A stretch of 22,544 bases of DNA from Aliishimia sp963922415. GTDB lineage: Bacteria > Pseudomonadota > Alphaproteobacteria > Rhodobacterales > Rhodobacteraceae. How positions within the stretch are numbered: the first letter of the stretch is position 1; each line of letters starts with the position of its first letter. Below the pieces are notes generated by a model. The model made no database searches and was not told the origin of the DNA. It saw only the letters and a program-made list of their open reading frames with translations. Positions 6,949 through 14,856 of this stretch are shown here, piece by piece. A program made the position numbers and the translations under genes. The stretch is taken from positions 1 to 22,544 of the forward strand of contig CAWUIP010000048.1 in the NCBI GenBank assembly GCA_963922415.1, in the 5' to 3' direction.

Positions 6949-7791
6949 ATGGCACTCAAGTCGTACAAGCCGACGACGCCGGGCCAGCGTGGGCTGGTTC
7001 TGATCGACCGTTCGGAGCTTTGGAAAGGCCGCCCGGTCAAGTCTCTTACAGAGGGCTTGACCAAGAATGGCGGACGGAACAACACCGGACGGATCACGAT
7101 GCGCCGCAAGGGCGGGGGCGCGAAGCGTCTCTATCGGATCGTCGATTTTAAACGGAACAAGATGGATGTGGCGGCCACGGTCGAGCGCATCGAATATGAC
7201 CCCAACCGGACCGCGTTCATCGCGCTGGTCAAATATGCCGACGGCGAGCAGGCCTATATCCTGGCCCCGCAGCGTTTGGCGGTTGGCGATCAAGTCATCT
7301 CGTCCACAAAGGCAGACATCAAGCCCGGCAATGCGATGCCGTTTTCGGGCCTGCCCATTGGGACAATTGTTCACAACATCGAACTGAAGCCGGGCAAGGG
7401 CGGTCAGATCGCGCGTGCTGCGGGCACCTATGCCCAGTTCGTCGGTCGGGACGGTGGCTATGCGCAGATCCGTCTGAGCTCGGGCGAGTTGCGGATGGTG
7501 CGTCAGGAATGCATGGCGACGGTTGGCGCGGTGTCGAACCCCGACAACTCGAACCAGAACATGGGTAAAGCGGGCCGGATGCGCCACAAGGGCGTGCGCC
7601 CATCGGTGCGTGGTGTCGTCATGAACCCGATCGATCACCCCCACGGCGGTGGTGAAGGTCGGACCTCGGGCGGTCGCCACCCTGTGTCGCCTTGGGGCAT
7701 GCCCACCAAAGGCAAACGCACCCGGAACAAGAACAAGGCCAGCCAAAAGCTTATCATCCGCTCGCGGCACGCCAAGAAGAAGGGGCGCTAA
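6949..7791 (+). CDS. rplB: 50S ribosomal protein L2
   Basis: The 280-residue protein starts MALKSYKPTTPGQRGL and contains GRNNTGRITMRRKGGGAKR, the RNA-binding core, and NPIDHPHGGGEGRTSGGRHP near residues 226-245. The histidines there (H230, H232) include the equivalent of the E. coli His229 region near the peptidyl transferase centre. L2 is one of the most conserved large-subunit proteins and is needed for subunit association. GGAAG lies about 12 bases before the ATG. It opens the second ribosomal segment, separated from rplW by 4.7 kb of other genes, whereas the two are normally adjacent. Confidence 0.98.
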   Translation: MALKSYKPTTPGQRGLVLIDRSELWKGRPVKSLTEGLTKNGGRNNTGRITMRRKGGGAKRLYRIVDFKRNKMDVAATVERIEYDPNRTAFIALVKYADGEQAYILAPQRLAVGDQVISSTKADIKPGNAMPFSGLPIGTIVHNIELKPGKGGQIARAAGTYAQFVGRDGGYAQIRLSSGELRMVRQECMATVGAVSNPDNSNQNMGKAGRMRHKGVRPSVRGVVMNPIDHPHGGGEGRTSGGRHPVSPWGMPTKGKRTRNKNKASQKLIIRSRHAKKKGR

Positions 7792-7794
7792 GAC

Positions 7795-8073
7795 ATGTCT
7801 CGCTCTGTTTGGAAGGGACCTTTTGTGGACGCTTACGTCCTCAAGAAGGCCGAAGCGGCCCGCGAAAGCGGTCGCAACGACGTGATCAAGATCTGGTCGC
7901 GCCGCTCTACCATCCTGCCGCAATTCGTGGGCCTCACCTTTGGCGTCTACAACGGCCAAAAGCACATCCCGGTGAGCATCACCGAGGATATGATTGGCCA
8001 GAAGTTCGGCGAGTATTCCCCCACGCGCACCTATTACGGGCACGCGGCGGATAAGAAAGCGAAGAGGAAGTAA
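7795..8073 (+). CDS. rpsS: 30S ribosomal protein S19
   Basis: The 92-residue protein begins MSRSVWKGPFVDAYVLKK and contains IKIWSRRSTILPQFVGLTFGVYNG and GEYSPTRTYYGHA, all standard S19 blocks. S19 sits in the head of the small subunit next to S13. The start is three bases after the rplB stop and the stop three bases before rplV, so the genes are almost certainly co-transcribed. The basic C-terminus (DKKAKRK) is ordinary. Confidence 0.98.
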   Translation: MSRSVWKGPFVDAYVLKKAEAARESGRNDVIKIWSRRSTILPQFVGLTFGVYNGQKHIPVSITEDMIGQKFGEYSPTRTYYGHAADKKAKRK

Positions 8074-8076
8074 GCC

Positions 8077-8457
8077 ATGGGCAAGGATAAAAATCCCCGC
8101 CGCGTGGCGGATAATGAAGCGATGGCCAAGCTGCGCATGCTGCGCACGAGCCCGCAGAAGCTGAACCTCGTGGCGGCGATGATCCGTGGCAAGAAGGTGG
8201 AAAAGGCCCTCACAGACCTGACCTTCTCCAACAAGCGGATCGCGGTCGACGTGAAGAAATGCCTGCAGTCGGCGATTGCCAACGCGGAAAACAATCACAA
8301 TCTGGATGTGGATGAGCTGATCGTGGCGGAAGCCTGGGTTGGCAAGAACCTGACCATGAAGCGCGGGCGTCCCCGGGCACGTGGCCGGTTCGGCAAGATC
8401 ATCAAGCCGTTCAGCGAGCTGACCATCAAGGTCCGCCAGATCGAGGAGGCCTCGTAA
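8077..8457 (+). CDS. rplV: 50S ribosomal protein L22
   Basis: The 126-residue protein contains RTSPQKLNLVAAMIRGKKVEKAL and, near the end, MKRGRPRARGRFGKIIKPFSELTI, the beta-hairpin that lines the nascent peptide tunnel. L22 contacts all domains of 23S rRNA and, with L4, forms the tunnel constriction. Its stop codon TAA shares its last base with the ATG of rpsC. The ATG at 8077 lies three bases after rpsS and fits the family start. Confidence 0.97.
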   Translation: MGKDKNPRRVADNEAMAKLRMLRTSPQKLNLVAAMIRGKKVEKALTDLTFSNKRIAVDVKKCLQSAIANAENNHNLDVDELIVAEAWVGKNLTMKRGRPRARGRFGKIIKPFSELTIKVRQIEEAS

Positions 8458-9170
8458 TGGGTCAGAAAGTCAATCCGATCGGTATGCGCCTGCAGGTCAA
8501 CCGGACCTGGGACAGCCGCTGGTATGCCGATACCAAGGATTACGGGAACCTTCTGCTGGAAGACCTGAAAATCCGTGAATTCATTCGCGAAGAGTGCAAG
8601 CAGGCCGGTGTGGCCCGTGTGATCATCGAACGCCCGCACAAGAAGTGCCGCGTCACGATCCACACAGCCCGCCCCGGCGTCATCATTGGCAAGAAGGGTG
8701 CAGACATCGAAGTGCTGCGCAAGAAGCTGGCCAAGATGACCGATAGCGAGCTGCACCTCAACATCGTTGAAGTGCGTAAGCCCGAGCTGGACGCGCAACT
8801 GGTGGGCGAGAGCATCGCACAGCAGCTGGAGCGTCGTGTGTCCTTCCGTCGCGCGATGAAGCGTGCGGTGCAGAACGCGATGCGCATGGGGGCCTTGGGC
8901 ATCCGTGTGAACGTGGCGGGTCGTTTGGGCGGTGCAGAGATTGCGCGGACCGAATGGTATCGTGAGGGCCGCGTGCCTTTGCACACGCTGCGTGCAGATA
9001 TCGACTACGCCCACGCCGAAGCCGCGACGCCTTATGGCATCATCGGGATCAAGGTCTGGATCTTCAAAGGCGAGATCATGGAGCATGACCCGCAGGCCCG
9101 CGATCGCAAGTCGCAAGAAGTGCAAGACGGCCCAGCCCCCCGCGGCGCGGGTGGCGGTCAACGCCGGTAA
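8457..9170 (+). CDS. rpsC: 30S ribosomal protein S3
   Basis: The 237-residue protein starts MGQKVNPIGMRLQVNRTWDSRWYA. It has a KH domain whose GxxG loop is GKKG at residues 78-81 (VIIGKKGADIEVL). The C-terminal domain with RTEWYREGRVPLHTLRADIDY follows. S3 lies at the mRNA entry channel of the small subunit and contributes to the helicase activity there. The last 30 or so residues are polar and glycine-rich, probably disordered. The start codon overlaps the rplV stop by one base. Confidence 0.98.
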   Translation: MGQKVNPIGMRLQVNRTWDSRWYADTKDYGNLLLEDLKIREFIREECKQAGVARVIIERPHKKCRVTIHTARPGVIIGKKGADIEVLRKKLAKMTDSELHLNIVEVRKPELDAQLVGESIAQQLERRVSFRRAMKRAVQNAMRMGALGIRVNVAGRLGGAEIARTEWYREGRVPLHTLRADIDYAHAEAATPYGIIGIKVWIFKGEIMEHDPQARDRKSQEVQDGPAPRGAGGGQRR

Positions 9171-9183
9171 GGAGTTTTAAGCG

Positions 9184-9597
9184 ATGCTACAGCCAAAGCG
9201 CACAAAATTCCGCAAGATGTTCAAGGGATCCATCAAGGGCAAAGCCAAGGGTGGATCTGATCTGAACTTCGGAAGCTACGGTCTGAAGGCTCTCGAGCCC
9301 GAGCGTGTGACAGCCCGCCAGATCGAAGCGGCCCGTCGTGCGATGACACGTCATATGAAACGGCAAGGTCGGGTCTGGATCCGGATCTTCCCGGACACGC
9401 CCGTCACCGCCAAGCCCATCGAAGTGCGGATGGGTAAGGGTAAAGGCTCCGTCGACCGGTGGACCGCGAAGGTCAAGCCTGGCCGCGTGATGTTCGAGAT
9501 TGACGGCGTCGGCGACGAAACCGCCCGCGAGGCCCTGCGCCTTGCGGCGATGAAGCTGCCGATCAAAACCCGCGTGGTCGTCCGCGAGGACTGGTAG
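9184..9597 (+). CDS. rplP: 50S ribosomal protein L16
   Basis: The 137-residue protein begins MLQPKRTKFRKMFKG and contains VWIRIFPDTPVTAKPIEVRMGKGKGSV. R82 in VRMGKGKG corresponds to the arginine hydroxylated in E. coli L16; modification here is not shown. L16 organises the A-site side of the large subunit. AAGGAG lies at 9169-9174, overlapping the rpsC stop. This gene ends the second ribosomal segment: an intrinsic terminator follows 32 bases later and rpmC, normally adjacent, is 4.4 kb away. Confidence 0.98.
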   Translation: MLQPKRTKFRKMFKGSIKGKAKGGSDLNFGSYGLKALEPERVTARQIEAARRAMTRHMKRQGRVWIRIFPDTPVTAKPIEVRMGKGKGSVDRWTAKVKPGRVMFEIDGVGDETAREALRLAAMKLPIKTRVVVREDW

Positions 9598-9629
9598 TCC
9601 GGCGGCAGCCGACACACATCGACACTAAG

Positions 9630-9655
9630 AAGCCCAGCCTTGCGCTGGGCTTTTT
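9630..9655 (+). terminator. Intrinsic terminator after rplP
   Basis: AAGCCCAGC (9630-9638) pairs with GCTGGGCTT (9644-9652) across a 5-base loop, followed by TTTTTC. It is a clear + strand terminator. Read on the other strand the stem is followed by a mixed CTTCTTA, so it might also serve weakly for the convergent cyclase gene. It severs rplP from rpmC. Confidence 0.88.
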
Positions 9656-9705
9656 CTTGGCGGCCGCTGCATCTGGAAATCCGAGCCGTTTGTCCGGTTT
9701 GAGCC

Positions 9706-10947
9706 CTACTCTGACGTTCGTCTTCCCTTCAGCCACCATGTTTCGACCGCACCCATACCCTTGATGTCGACGGTTCCTCGCTCCTCAAAGTGATAATCAC
9801 CATTGAGTTCTTCATGAGCGGGCCCGGTTACTTGTATCCGCCCCGGTTCTCCATGGCTTTCCATCCGGCTGGCCGTATTCACGGTCTCGCCCCATACATC
9901 ATAAAACAGCTTCTTGTTCCCGATCACTCCAGCGACAGCAGGACCGGCGTGTAAGCCAATTCGGACCTGCAAGCCTTCTGGAAACTCGGTGGACATCTCC
10001 TCTACCGCCTGGTGCATATCGAGCGCCATTTCTGCTATGCGATGCACTGGATCGCCAACGGGTGACGGCATCCCCGCTGCGACCATGTAAGCGTCACCAA
10101 TCGTCTTGATTTTCTCCAACCCGTGTTTCTCGGCAAGTTCGTCAAATCGGCTAAATATTACGTTTAAAAAGCTGACAATCTTATTGGGCGGGAAGGTCGC
10201 CGCACGCGGTGTAAAATCCACAATATCGGCGAACAGAATTGCAACCTGGGGAAAATCGTCCGCAATCGTGGTGTCTGGTGCCAGCTTCAAACGTGCCGCG
10301 ATGTCTTCAGGTAGCAAGTTGTAGAGCAGGTTTTCTGACCGGGCGTACTCGGCTTCCAGTTTCGCTTCGGCAACGATTGCGGCTTTTTGATTAATCGCGA
10401 ATAAGACCGCCAACGTTATCGGCATGCCGAGGGCGCAGATTGCTCCAATGAAATACTCCCAGTTTTGGGGTATTTCGTACCAGGGTTCATGTGTCAGCCC
10501 CAGCATCACAATCAAAAGAAATATCAGCGCCGACGCTGCGCTTAGCAGCATTCTGGCGCGCCATTCAAACGGGATCAAGAACACAAGTACAACTGGAAGA
10601 ACTGCGAAGAGAAACTGGGCGACGTCTAGCCCGACACATAGCACGAGCAGAATGACATGTAGTGGGACTTCAATGAACGGACCAAGAACAAACGCGAGCT
10701 TCAAAGCTCCATGCTGCACAACCAAGTAAATACACAGGATGTAGACAGCGATACTTGCGTAGTTGAACAGGTAGACTGGTGTTACCTCCAAAATCCAGGA
10801 AATCATCAGGGCAGCCACATGAAAGCCGGTCGCCAAGACATAAAACACAATGGAGACGAAATGTGCTCGGCTCGTCTCTCCGTCCAGTCCATTTGGCACA
10901 GAGGTAATGGATAATAGCACACTGCGGAGCGCCCCGGCTTCAGACAT
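9706..10947 (-). CDS. Membrane-bound class III adenylate cyclase
   Basis: The 413-residue protein has about six hydrophobic helices between 31 and 185 and a linker with the NLLPEDIAARLK signature (210-221). A class III cyclase domain follows. Metal-binding residues are D241 (FADIVDFT) and D285 (TIGDAYM). The base-selecting pair is K279 (EKIK) and D350 (FYDVWGE), which indicates ATP rather than GTP. N357 and R361 (VNTASRME) are the transition-state residues. All catalytic positions are present, so the enzyme should make cAMP, presumably in response to a membrane or redox cue; the ligand is unknown. The gene is convergent with rplP. No strong ribosome binding site precedes the ATG at 10947. Confidence 0.92.
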   Translation of the reverse strand: MSEAGALRSVLLSITSVPNGLDGETSRAHFVSIVFYVLATGFHVAALMISWILEVTPVYLFNYASIAVYILCIYLVVQHGALKLAFVLGPFIEVPLHVILLVLCVGLDVAQFLFAVLPVVLVFLIPFEWRARMLLSAASALIFLLIVMLGLTHEPWYEIPQNWEYFIGAICALGMPITLAVLFAINQKAAIVAEAKLEAEYARSENLLYNLLPEDIAARLKLAPDTTIADDFPQVAILFADIVDFTPRAATFPPNKIVSFLNVIFSRFDELAEKHGLEKIKTIGDAYMVAAGMPSPVGDPVHRIAEMALDMHQAVEEMSTEFPEGLQVRIGLHAGPAVAGVIGNKKLFYDVWGETVNTASRMESHGEPGRIQVTGPAHEELNGDYHFEERGTVDIKGMGAVETWWLKGRRTSE

Positions 10948-11370
10948 ACTGACGGCACATTTCTAAGTTGCCTATGCGGACGATGTGTAGTCTGCCCACT
11001 CCCGCGTTATTGTATTGTGACCAGTGCGGTTCTGAAGCGGAGCACATCACGGAAGACTAAGCAGTTTGGAAAAGAGTAATTTGTCTGGCATTTCGGCTCC
11101 CTTCTTCTGAACGCCCTCTCTTCTGGGGCACATATTCAGACCACCCGCTAGGCATATCACACTAACCCAGAAGTAATCGAGGACGCACTTGGGTGGTATG
11201 CGTCGCGGGTATAGGTTCGGCAAAGTATGTCCGTTTTGTCCGCATAGCTGACTTTAGGGCCGTCGCGCAGCATGGCTGTTTCGTCGCGGTTGAACTTTGA
11301 CTGTTTGATGGACCGTTGCGCTAGGCGATGCGGCGCGGGCCAGGGGGGGGCGCGTCCAAACGGCTCTGGG
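10948..11370. other. Intergenic region between the cyclase and hemerythrin genes
   Basis: These 423 bases separate two - strand genes. Both strands show only short open frames with no recognisable product. One (about 11157-11408, - strand) overlaps the hemerythrin end and has no family features that I know. A 10-base inverted repeat (CTATGCGGAC at 10972-10981, GTCCGCATAG at 11238-11247) is present. The cyclase promoter should lie here but I could not pick it out. I did not see a U-tailed terminator for the hemerythrin operon. Confidence 0.4.
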
Positions 11371-11952
11371 TCAGATCGGCAGGCCCGAGAGGCTGAGGGC
11401 GTCTTCAAGCTCAGTTTCTTCGTAGCGGAAGTGCGAGCGGATGGTGGCTTCGAGTTTTTGGAAAATGGCGGCGGCCAGCGCGAAGGTGTCCGGCTTGGGG
11501 TCTGAGGTCAGCGCAGAGGCGGCGCTGGCGAGGCGTTCGAGGAGTTCGTGCACGACTTTGTGCTCTTGGCGCAGCCGGTCGACCACGGCGCGCAGTTGGT
11601 CGTTGCCTTGACTTGCGAGTTGCGGGAACATCATCGCTTCTTCGATATTGTGGTGCATCGTGAGGACCTGGCATTCGCGTCCGCAAATCGTCCCGAAGGC
11701 GCGCAGGTTCTGGGTCATGTCCGCCGCGAGGAGGATGTCTTGCAGATCTTCGGGTGGCGCGTCCCCGGCTTCGATCCGGCGCAGCACGCGCTGCACTTGT
11801 GCGATCTCTGTCAAATAGTGGCGGTGGATGGCAGCGAGGTGTCGCCCGTTTTCGCGTTGGGCCGGGGTGATACCGTCGAACTTCGGGCCTTTTGGCCGCG
11901 TGCCCGTTTCGACGGACAGGTCTGACAACGGGACATCATGAAATTCGGCCAT
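11371..11952 (-). CDS. Hemerythrin-like (HHE cation-binding) protein
   Basis: The 193-residue protein has a disordered N-terminus and then a four-helix bundle carrying iron-ligand candidates in the hemerythrin order: H43/H45 (AIHRHYL), H100-H101 with E104-E105 (TMHHNIEEAMMFP), H131 and H135 (EHKVVHELL), and H174 with E178-E179 (SHFRYEE). Such proteins bind a di-iron centre and are linked to oxygen, NO or iron handling. The start at 11952 (MAEFHDVPLS) follows the preceding gene's stop by only five bases and fits the family. A longer in-frame start would overlap the upstream gene. It is probably co-transcribed with the oxygenase-like gene. Confidence 0.88.
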   Translation of the reverse strand: MAEFHDVPLSDLSVETGTRPKGPKFDGITPAQRENGRHLAAIHRHYLTEIAQVQRVLRRIEAGDAPPEDLQDILLAADMTQNLRAFGTICGRECQVLTMHHNIEEAMMFPQLASQGNDQLRAVVDRLRQEHKVVHELLERLASAASALTSDPKPDTFALAAAIFQKLEATIRSHFRYEETELEDALSLSGLPI

Positions 11953-11957
11953 ATCTT

Positions 11958-12569
11958 TCAGCCCCAGCGGTAGTTGAAGCTGACCGAGATTCGATCGTCT
12001 TCGGACATGTTCATTGGCACCTCGTGCCGCAGCCAGCTTTCCCACATCAGCACATCGCCGATGATGGGGCGCACGTAGTGGAAGCTTTGCTGGTCGGTGG
12101 GCGCGTCTTTCTGGCGGGGTGGCGCGGCCATCATCATGGCCAGGCGCGGGTCTTCAAGTTTCAGCGCAGATGTCCCTTCGGGCATGGCCACATAAGTGGT
12201 GCCCGAGATCACGGAATGCGGGTGAATGTGCCCAGTGTGGATGCCGCCTTCGGGCAGGATGTTGATCCAGATGTCTTCCAGCACCAGGTCCTTATCGCCG
12301 AGGTCAAAGGCCAAGTCCTGTGCGAAGGCGGCAACATGCGCGTCCAGGGCCGCCACGAGGTCTGCAAAGATCGGAAACCGCCAGGGCAGATCGGTCAAAG
12401 ACGCGTAAGATGTGTAGCCCGGAAACCCCTCTTGCGCGCACCACTCTTGGCCGGCTTCATCGTCTTCGGCGATGGCGTAGCAGGCTTCCTCCAACTCTTG
12501 GGGCGAAATGCTGTCCCCCAGGGTGGCATGGTACAGGTGCGTTGCAAAAAGCGAGGATGTGTGTGCCAT
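11958..12569 (-). CDS. Putative 2OG-Fe(II) oxygenase of the TIGR02466 type
   Basis: The 203-residue protein has the layout of this oxygenase group: WINILPEGGIHTGHIHPHS (101-119) followed by SGTTYVAMPEG, then EDPRLAMM, GDVLMWESWLRHEVPMN (171-187) and DDRISVSFNYRW. Candidate iron ligands are H116 and H182, with R193 as the likely 2-oxoglutarate anchor. These assignments come from memory of the motif pattern, not from an alignment. The substrate is unknown. The gene directly precedes the hemerythrin-like gene with a five-base gap. An iron/oxygen-related two-gene unit is plausible. Confidence 0.78.
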   Translation of the reverse strand: MAHTSSLFATHLYHATLGDSISPQELEEACYAIAEDDEAGQEWCAQEGFPGYTSYASLTDLPWRFPIFADLVAALDAHVAAFAQDLAFDLGDKDLVLEDIWINILPEGGIHTGHIHPHSVISGTTYVAMPEGTSALKLEDPRLAMMMAAPPRQKDAPTDQQSFHYVRPIIGDVLMWESWLRHEVPMNMSEDDRISVSFNYRWG

Positions 12570-12615
12570 AGGCGCGGCTTAGCGGCAAAGGATCGGAAAT
12601 GCGAGACCCGGCGGG

Positions 12616-13059
12616 TCAGACCGTGGTCTGTTTGGGCATATGCAGGGCGCGAATATGGCTGGGTTTGTCCGCGATCGCATAGGACAGACGCACCGCCCGC
12701 CAGTGACCGTCAACCAAGTGCGACTGTGTCAGCGTCGGGAATGCGTCCTGCAGCAGTTCGTGCCCATTGAAGATCTTTGTTTCGTGCACAAAGTTCATTC
12801 CCGTTTCGGCCGTGAACTCAGCGCTGATGCACGTGCGTTCCATATGTGTCATTCCAAGGCTGATGTAGTACGAACGCACGGCTTCAAATGTTTGACGCAC
12901 ATCAGACCAAGAGCGCAGCACTGTGGTCTCATCAAAGCTTTCCAGGGTGCAGGGTATCGCGAAGTGCTTGGAAAAAAGCGGAAAGTTGTTTTCCATATGC
13001 GCTCGACCAGTATCGCGGAGCATACGCTCTGCGATCTGCTCTGCATGCGCGAATTGCAT
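12616..13059 (-). CDS. NTF2/SnoaL-fold-like protein, copy A, unknown function
   Basis: The 147-residue protein reads like an NTF2-type cone fold: helices at the N-terminus (HAEQIAERML), FAIPCTLESFDE (33-44), then strands ending in FNGHELLQDAFPTLTQSHLVDGHWRAV (97-123). It is a distant paralogue of the next gene upstream (13260-13718), sharing F-x2-P-x3-E-x-FD, ET-x-I-x2-G-x-ELL-x-D and DG-x-W. Such folds serve as enzymes, binding domains or toxin-immunity parts, so no function is assigned. The start is uncertain: ATG at 13059 has a weak ribosome binding site, while TTG at 13074 is preceded by GAGAGG at a good distance, and an open frame reaches TTG 13101. Confidence 0.68.
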   Translation of the reverse strand: MQFAHAEQIAERMLRDTGRAHMENNFPLFSKHFAIPCTLESFDETTVLRSWSDVRQTFEAVRSYYISLGMTHMERTCISAEFTAETGMNFVHETKIFNGHELLQDAFPTLTQSHLVDGHWRAVRLSYAIADKPSHIRALHMPKQTTV

Positions 13060-13259
13060 TTGCTCTAAGGACAAAGTCCACCACCTCTCGATTGGACGCA
13101 ACTTATGCTTTCAAGCTTTCGTGGCTCAACCAACCTATGGTAGTATTTCGGGCGCGAAGTTACGTATGTTCGTTTTGACGCGAAACTATCGGCAAGTTTT
13201 TGCGGAGAAAGGGTAAAATTGTACGTATTTTCTCCCCTGTGAAGAAATTTATGTTGCCG

Positions 13260-13718
13260 TTAGCGTTGCTGCCGTGATGCGTCGAGTTTTGATTTCAACG
13301 AACTCAACAAATCCGGAATGTTGGTCGCATATGTCCCGTCAACGATTTTCCAAATCCCGTCAATGCGCGCTAGGCTACTGAAATTCGGGTAAGGATCTGC
13401 AAGCAATTCGGTGCCCCGCATGATACGCGTTTCATATGCACCGACGATCAAGTCGTCGCCGCGAAACTCTGCGACGAGCAAGTCCCGTGCCAGGTCGGTT
13501 GCGCCTTTGTTCACAAGCCAATCCCGAACGATCAGATACATTGCCCTCAGGTCATCTTCTGTCTCAAGCAGCTTGATGCCATCAAACGTTTCAACCCGTT
13601 GTGGAAGGTGGAAGCACGCGGCATAGGTCGCGAAGTCACCATTTAAAATTGAAGCGCCTGTCTTGTCCAAAAACAGACGGACAAGCTCTTCTGCGGCGGA
13701 CTGATCTGCCTTTGTCAT
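13260..13718 (-). CDS. NTF2/SnoaL-fold-like protein, copy B, unknown function
   Basis: The 152-residue protein has the same layout as copy A: N-terminal helix (AAEELVRLFLDKTG), FHLPQRVETFDGIKLL (36-51), YETRIMRGTELLADPYP (95-111) and RIDGIWKIVDGTYAT (118-132). Its basic tail (KSKLDASRQQR) is absent from copy A. The ATG at 13718 has no obvious ribosome binding site. An in-frame GTG at 13859 would add 47 residues without similarity to copy A, so the shorter form is preferred. It is the first of the - strand genes in this insertion and is divergent from rpmC. Function is unknown. Confidence 0.68.
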   Translation of the reverse strand: MTKADQSAAEELVRLFLDKTGASILNGDFATYAACFHLPQRVETFDGIKLLETEDDLRAMYLIVRDWLVNKGATDLARDLLVAEFRGDDLIVGAYETRIMRGTELLADPYPNFSSLARIDGIWKIVDGTYATNIPDLLSSLKSKLDASRQQR

Positions 13719-13916
13719 AACGATGTCACGGTTTTCTTGATCTGCTCTGTCGATAATTCTTTCCACGCTAGATATCTTTGCAACCGACCCCGGGTTGTAA
13801 TTGGCTGGCGGACAAAGGTTTTCGCTTGCTTGGTCCTGAAAAATGTCTTGGGACGGCACTCATTTTGCTTGCTTTGCGTCAGATTGGCGGATATCGGGGG
13901 CGCTCATTGTGATCTC

Positions 13917-13956
13917 CACTGGAATCAGCGTGACCTAAATCCTGGGCGCTCCAGTG
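13917..13956 (+). promoter_or_regulatory. Bulged hairpin in the rpmC leader
   Basis: CACTGG (13917-13922) pairs with CCAGTG (13951-13956) and AGCG (13927-13930) with CGCT (13947-13950), leaving a four-base bulge and a 16-base loop. It ends 21 bases before the rpmC start. A promoter must lie in the 13719-13977 gap because rplP ends in a terminator, but I cannot identify one confidently. The element could be a leader regulatory structure. Confidence 0.35.
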
Positions 13957-13977
13957 ATGTGGAAAGGAAAAGTGGCG

Positions 13978-14178
13978 ATGAACGCCCAAGAACTGCGTGA
14001 TAAAACGCCGGATCAACTTCGTGAGGAGTTGGCCACCCTGAAAAAGGAAAGCTTCAACCTGCGCTTCCAGGCCGCCACAGGCGCGCTTGAGAACCCTGCC
14101 CGTATGCGCCAAGTGCGCCGCGACGCCGCGCGTGTGAAGACGATCCTCAACGAAAAAGCCCGTTCGGCGGCGGAATAA
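13978..14178 (+). CDS. rpmC: 50S ribosomal protein L29
   Basis: The 66-residue protein starts MNAQELRDKTPDQLREELATLKKE and contains NLRFQAATGALENPARMRQVRRDAARVKTI, the two-helix L29 pattern. L29 lies near the tunnel exit beside L23. The ATG at 13978 is chosen over an in-frame ATG at 13954 because GGAAAGGA at 13961-13968 is correctly placed for it and the family begins here. It opens the third ribosomal segment, where normally it directly follows rplP. Confidence 0.97.
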   Translation: MNAQELRDKTPDQLREELATLKKESFNLRFQAATGALENPARMRQVRRDAARVKTILNEKARSAAE

Positions 14179-14189
14179 GGAGAGCGAGA

Positions 14190-14420
14190 ATGCCCAAGCG
14201 TATCCTGCAAGGCACCGTGACTTCGGACGCCAATGCACAAACCATCACTGTCAGTGTCGAACGTCGCTTTACGCATCCGGTTCTGAAAAAGACGATCCGG
14301 AAGTCCAAGAAGTACCGTGCGCATGACGAGAACAACACGTTCAAAGTCGGCGATTCCGTTCGCATCATCGAATGCGCGCCACGGTCCAAAACCAAACGCT
14401 GGGAGGTGTTGGAAGCGTAA
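14190..14420 (+). CDS. rpsQ: 30S ribosomal protein S17
   Basis: The 76-residue protein has S17 blocks: MPKRILQGTVTSDANAQTITV, VERRFTHPVLKKTIRKSKKY and FKVGDSVRIIECAPRSKTKRWEVLE. S17 is an OB-fold primary 16S rRNA binder. An AGGAG before the start (14178-14182) overlaps the rpmC stop. It is followed by a 67-base gap before rplN that holds a small hairpin. Confidence 0.98.
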   Translation: MPKRILQGTVTSDANAQTITVSVERRFTHPVLKKTIRKSKKYRAHDENNTFKVGDSVRIIECAPRSKTKRWEVLEA

Positions 14421-14451
14421 GCCTCTTACACCCCTGGTTTTATCGAAACCC

Positions 14452-14468
14452 TGAGGGCGCGTCCCTCA
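14452..14468 (+). promoter_or_regulatory. Short hairpin between rpsQ and rplN
   Basis: TGAGGG (14452-14457) pairs with CCCTCA (14463-14468) across a 5-base loop in the rpsQ-rplN gap, about 20 bases before the rplN start. No U-run follows. It may be incidental or may affect rplN translation, since the ribosome binding site (GGGAGA, 14475-14480) lies just after it. Confidence 0.25.
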
Positions 14469-14487
14469 AAGGTCGGGAGAAACCTCT

Positions 14488-14856
14488 ATGATCCAGATGC
14501 AGACCAACCTGGATGTTGCTGACAACTCCGGCGCACGCCGTGTTCAGTGCATCAAGGTGCTGGGCGGATCCAAGCGGAAATATGCCTCTGTTGGCGACAT
14601 CATTGTGGTGTCGGTCAAAGAAGCCATTCCGCGGGGCCGTGTCAAAAAGGGCGACGTGCGGAAAGCCGTTGTTGTCCGCACCGCCAAAGAAGTCCGTCGC
14701 GAAGATGGCACCGCCATCCGCTTTGACCGCAACGCGGCCGTGATCCTGAACAACAACGGCGAGCCCGTTGGCACACGGATCTTCGGGCCAGTTGTGCGCG
14801 AGCTGCGCGGCAAAAACTTCATGAAGATCATTTCACTGGCTCCGGAGGTGCTCTGA
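14488..14856 (+). CDS. rplN: 50S ribosomal protein L14
   Basis: The 122-residue protein begins MIQMQTNLDVADNSGARRVQCIKVLGG and contains GDIIVVSVKEAIPRG and FDRNAAVILNNNGEPVGTRIFGPV, as in nearly all bacterial L14 sequences; length is exactly the usual 122. L14 sits at the subunit interface and is the target of the RsfS silencing factor. Its stop overlaps the rplX ATG by one base, so coupling is likely. This is normally the first gene of the spc operon. Confidence 0.98.
   Translation: MIQMQTNLDVADNSGARRVQCIKVLGGSKRKYASVGDIIVVSVKEAIPRGRVKKGDVRKAVVVRTAKEVRREDGTAIRFDRNAAVILNNNGEPVGTRIFGPVVRELRGKNFMKIISLAPEVL

Noticed and set aside
6838..8298. 486-codon open frame on the - strand opposite rplB, rpsS and rplV.
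   Set aside because: It is entirely antisense to three certain ribosomal genes and has no family features.
10972..11247. 10-base inverted repeat CTATGCGGAC / GTCCGCATAG flanking 256 bases in the cyclase-hemerythrin gap, considered as the ends of a small mobile element.
   Set aside because: No target-site duplication, no internal transposase and no conserved end. One 10-base match in a 400-base region is only mildly unlikely by chance.
11892..12770. 292-codon open frame on the + strand opposite the oxygenase gene.
   Set aside because: The - strand frame has clear oxygenase motifs; the + frame is rich in Arg, His and Pro, as expected of a shadow frame.
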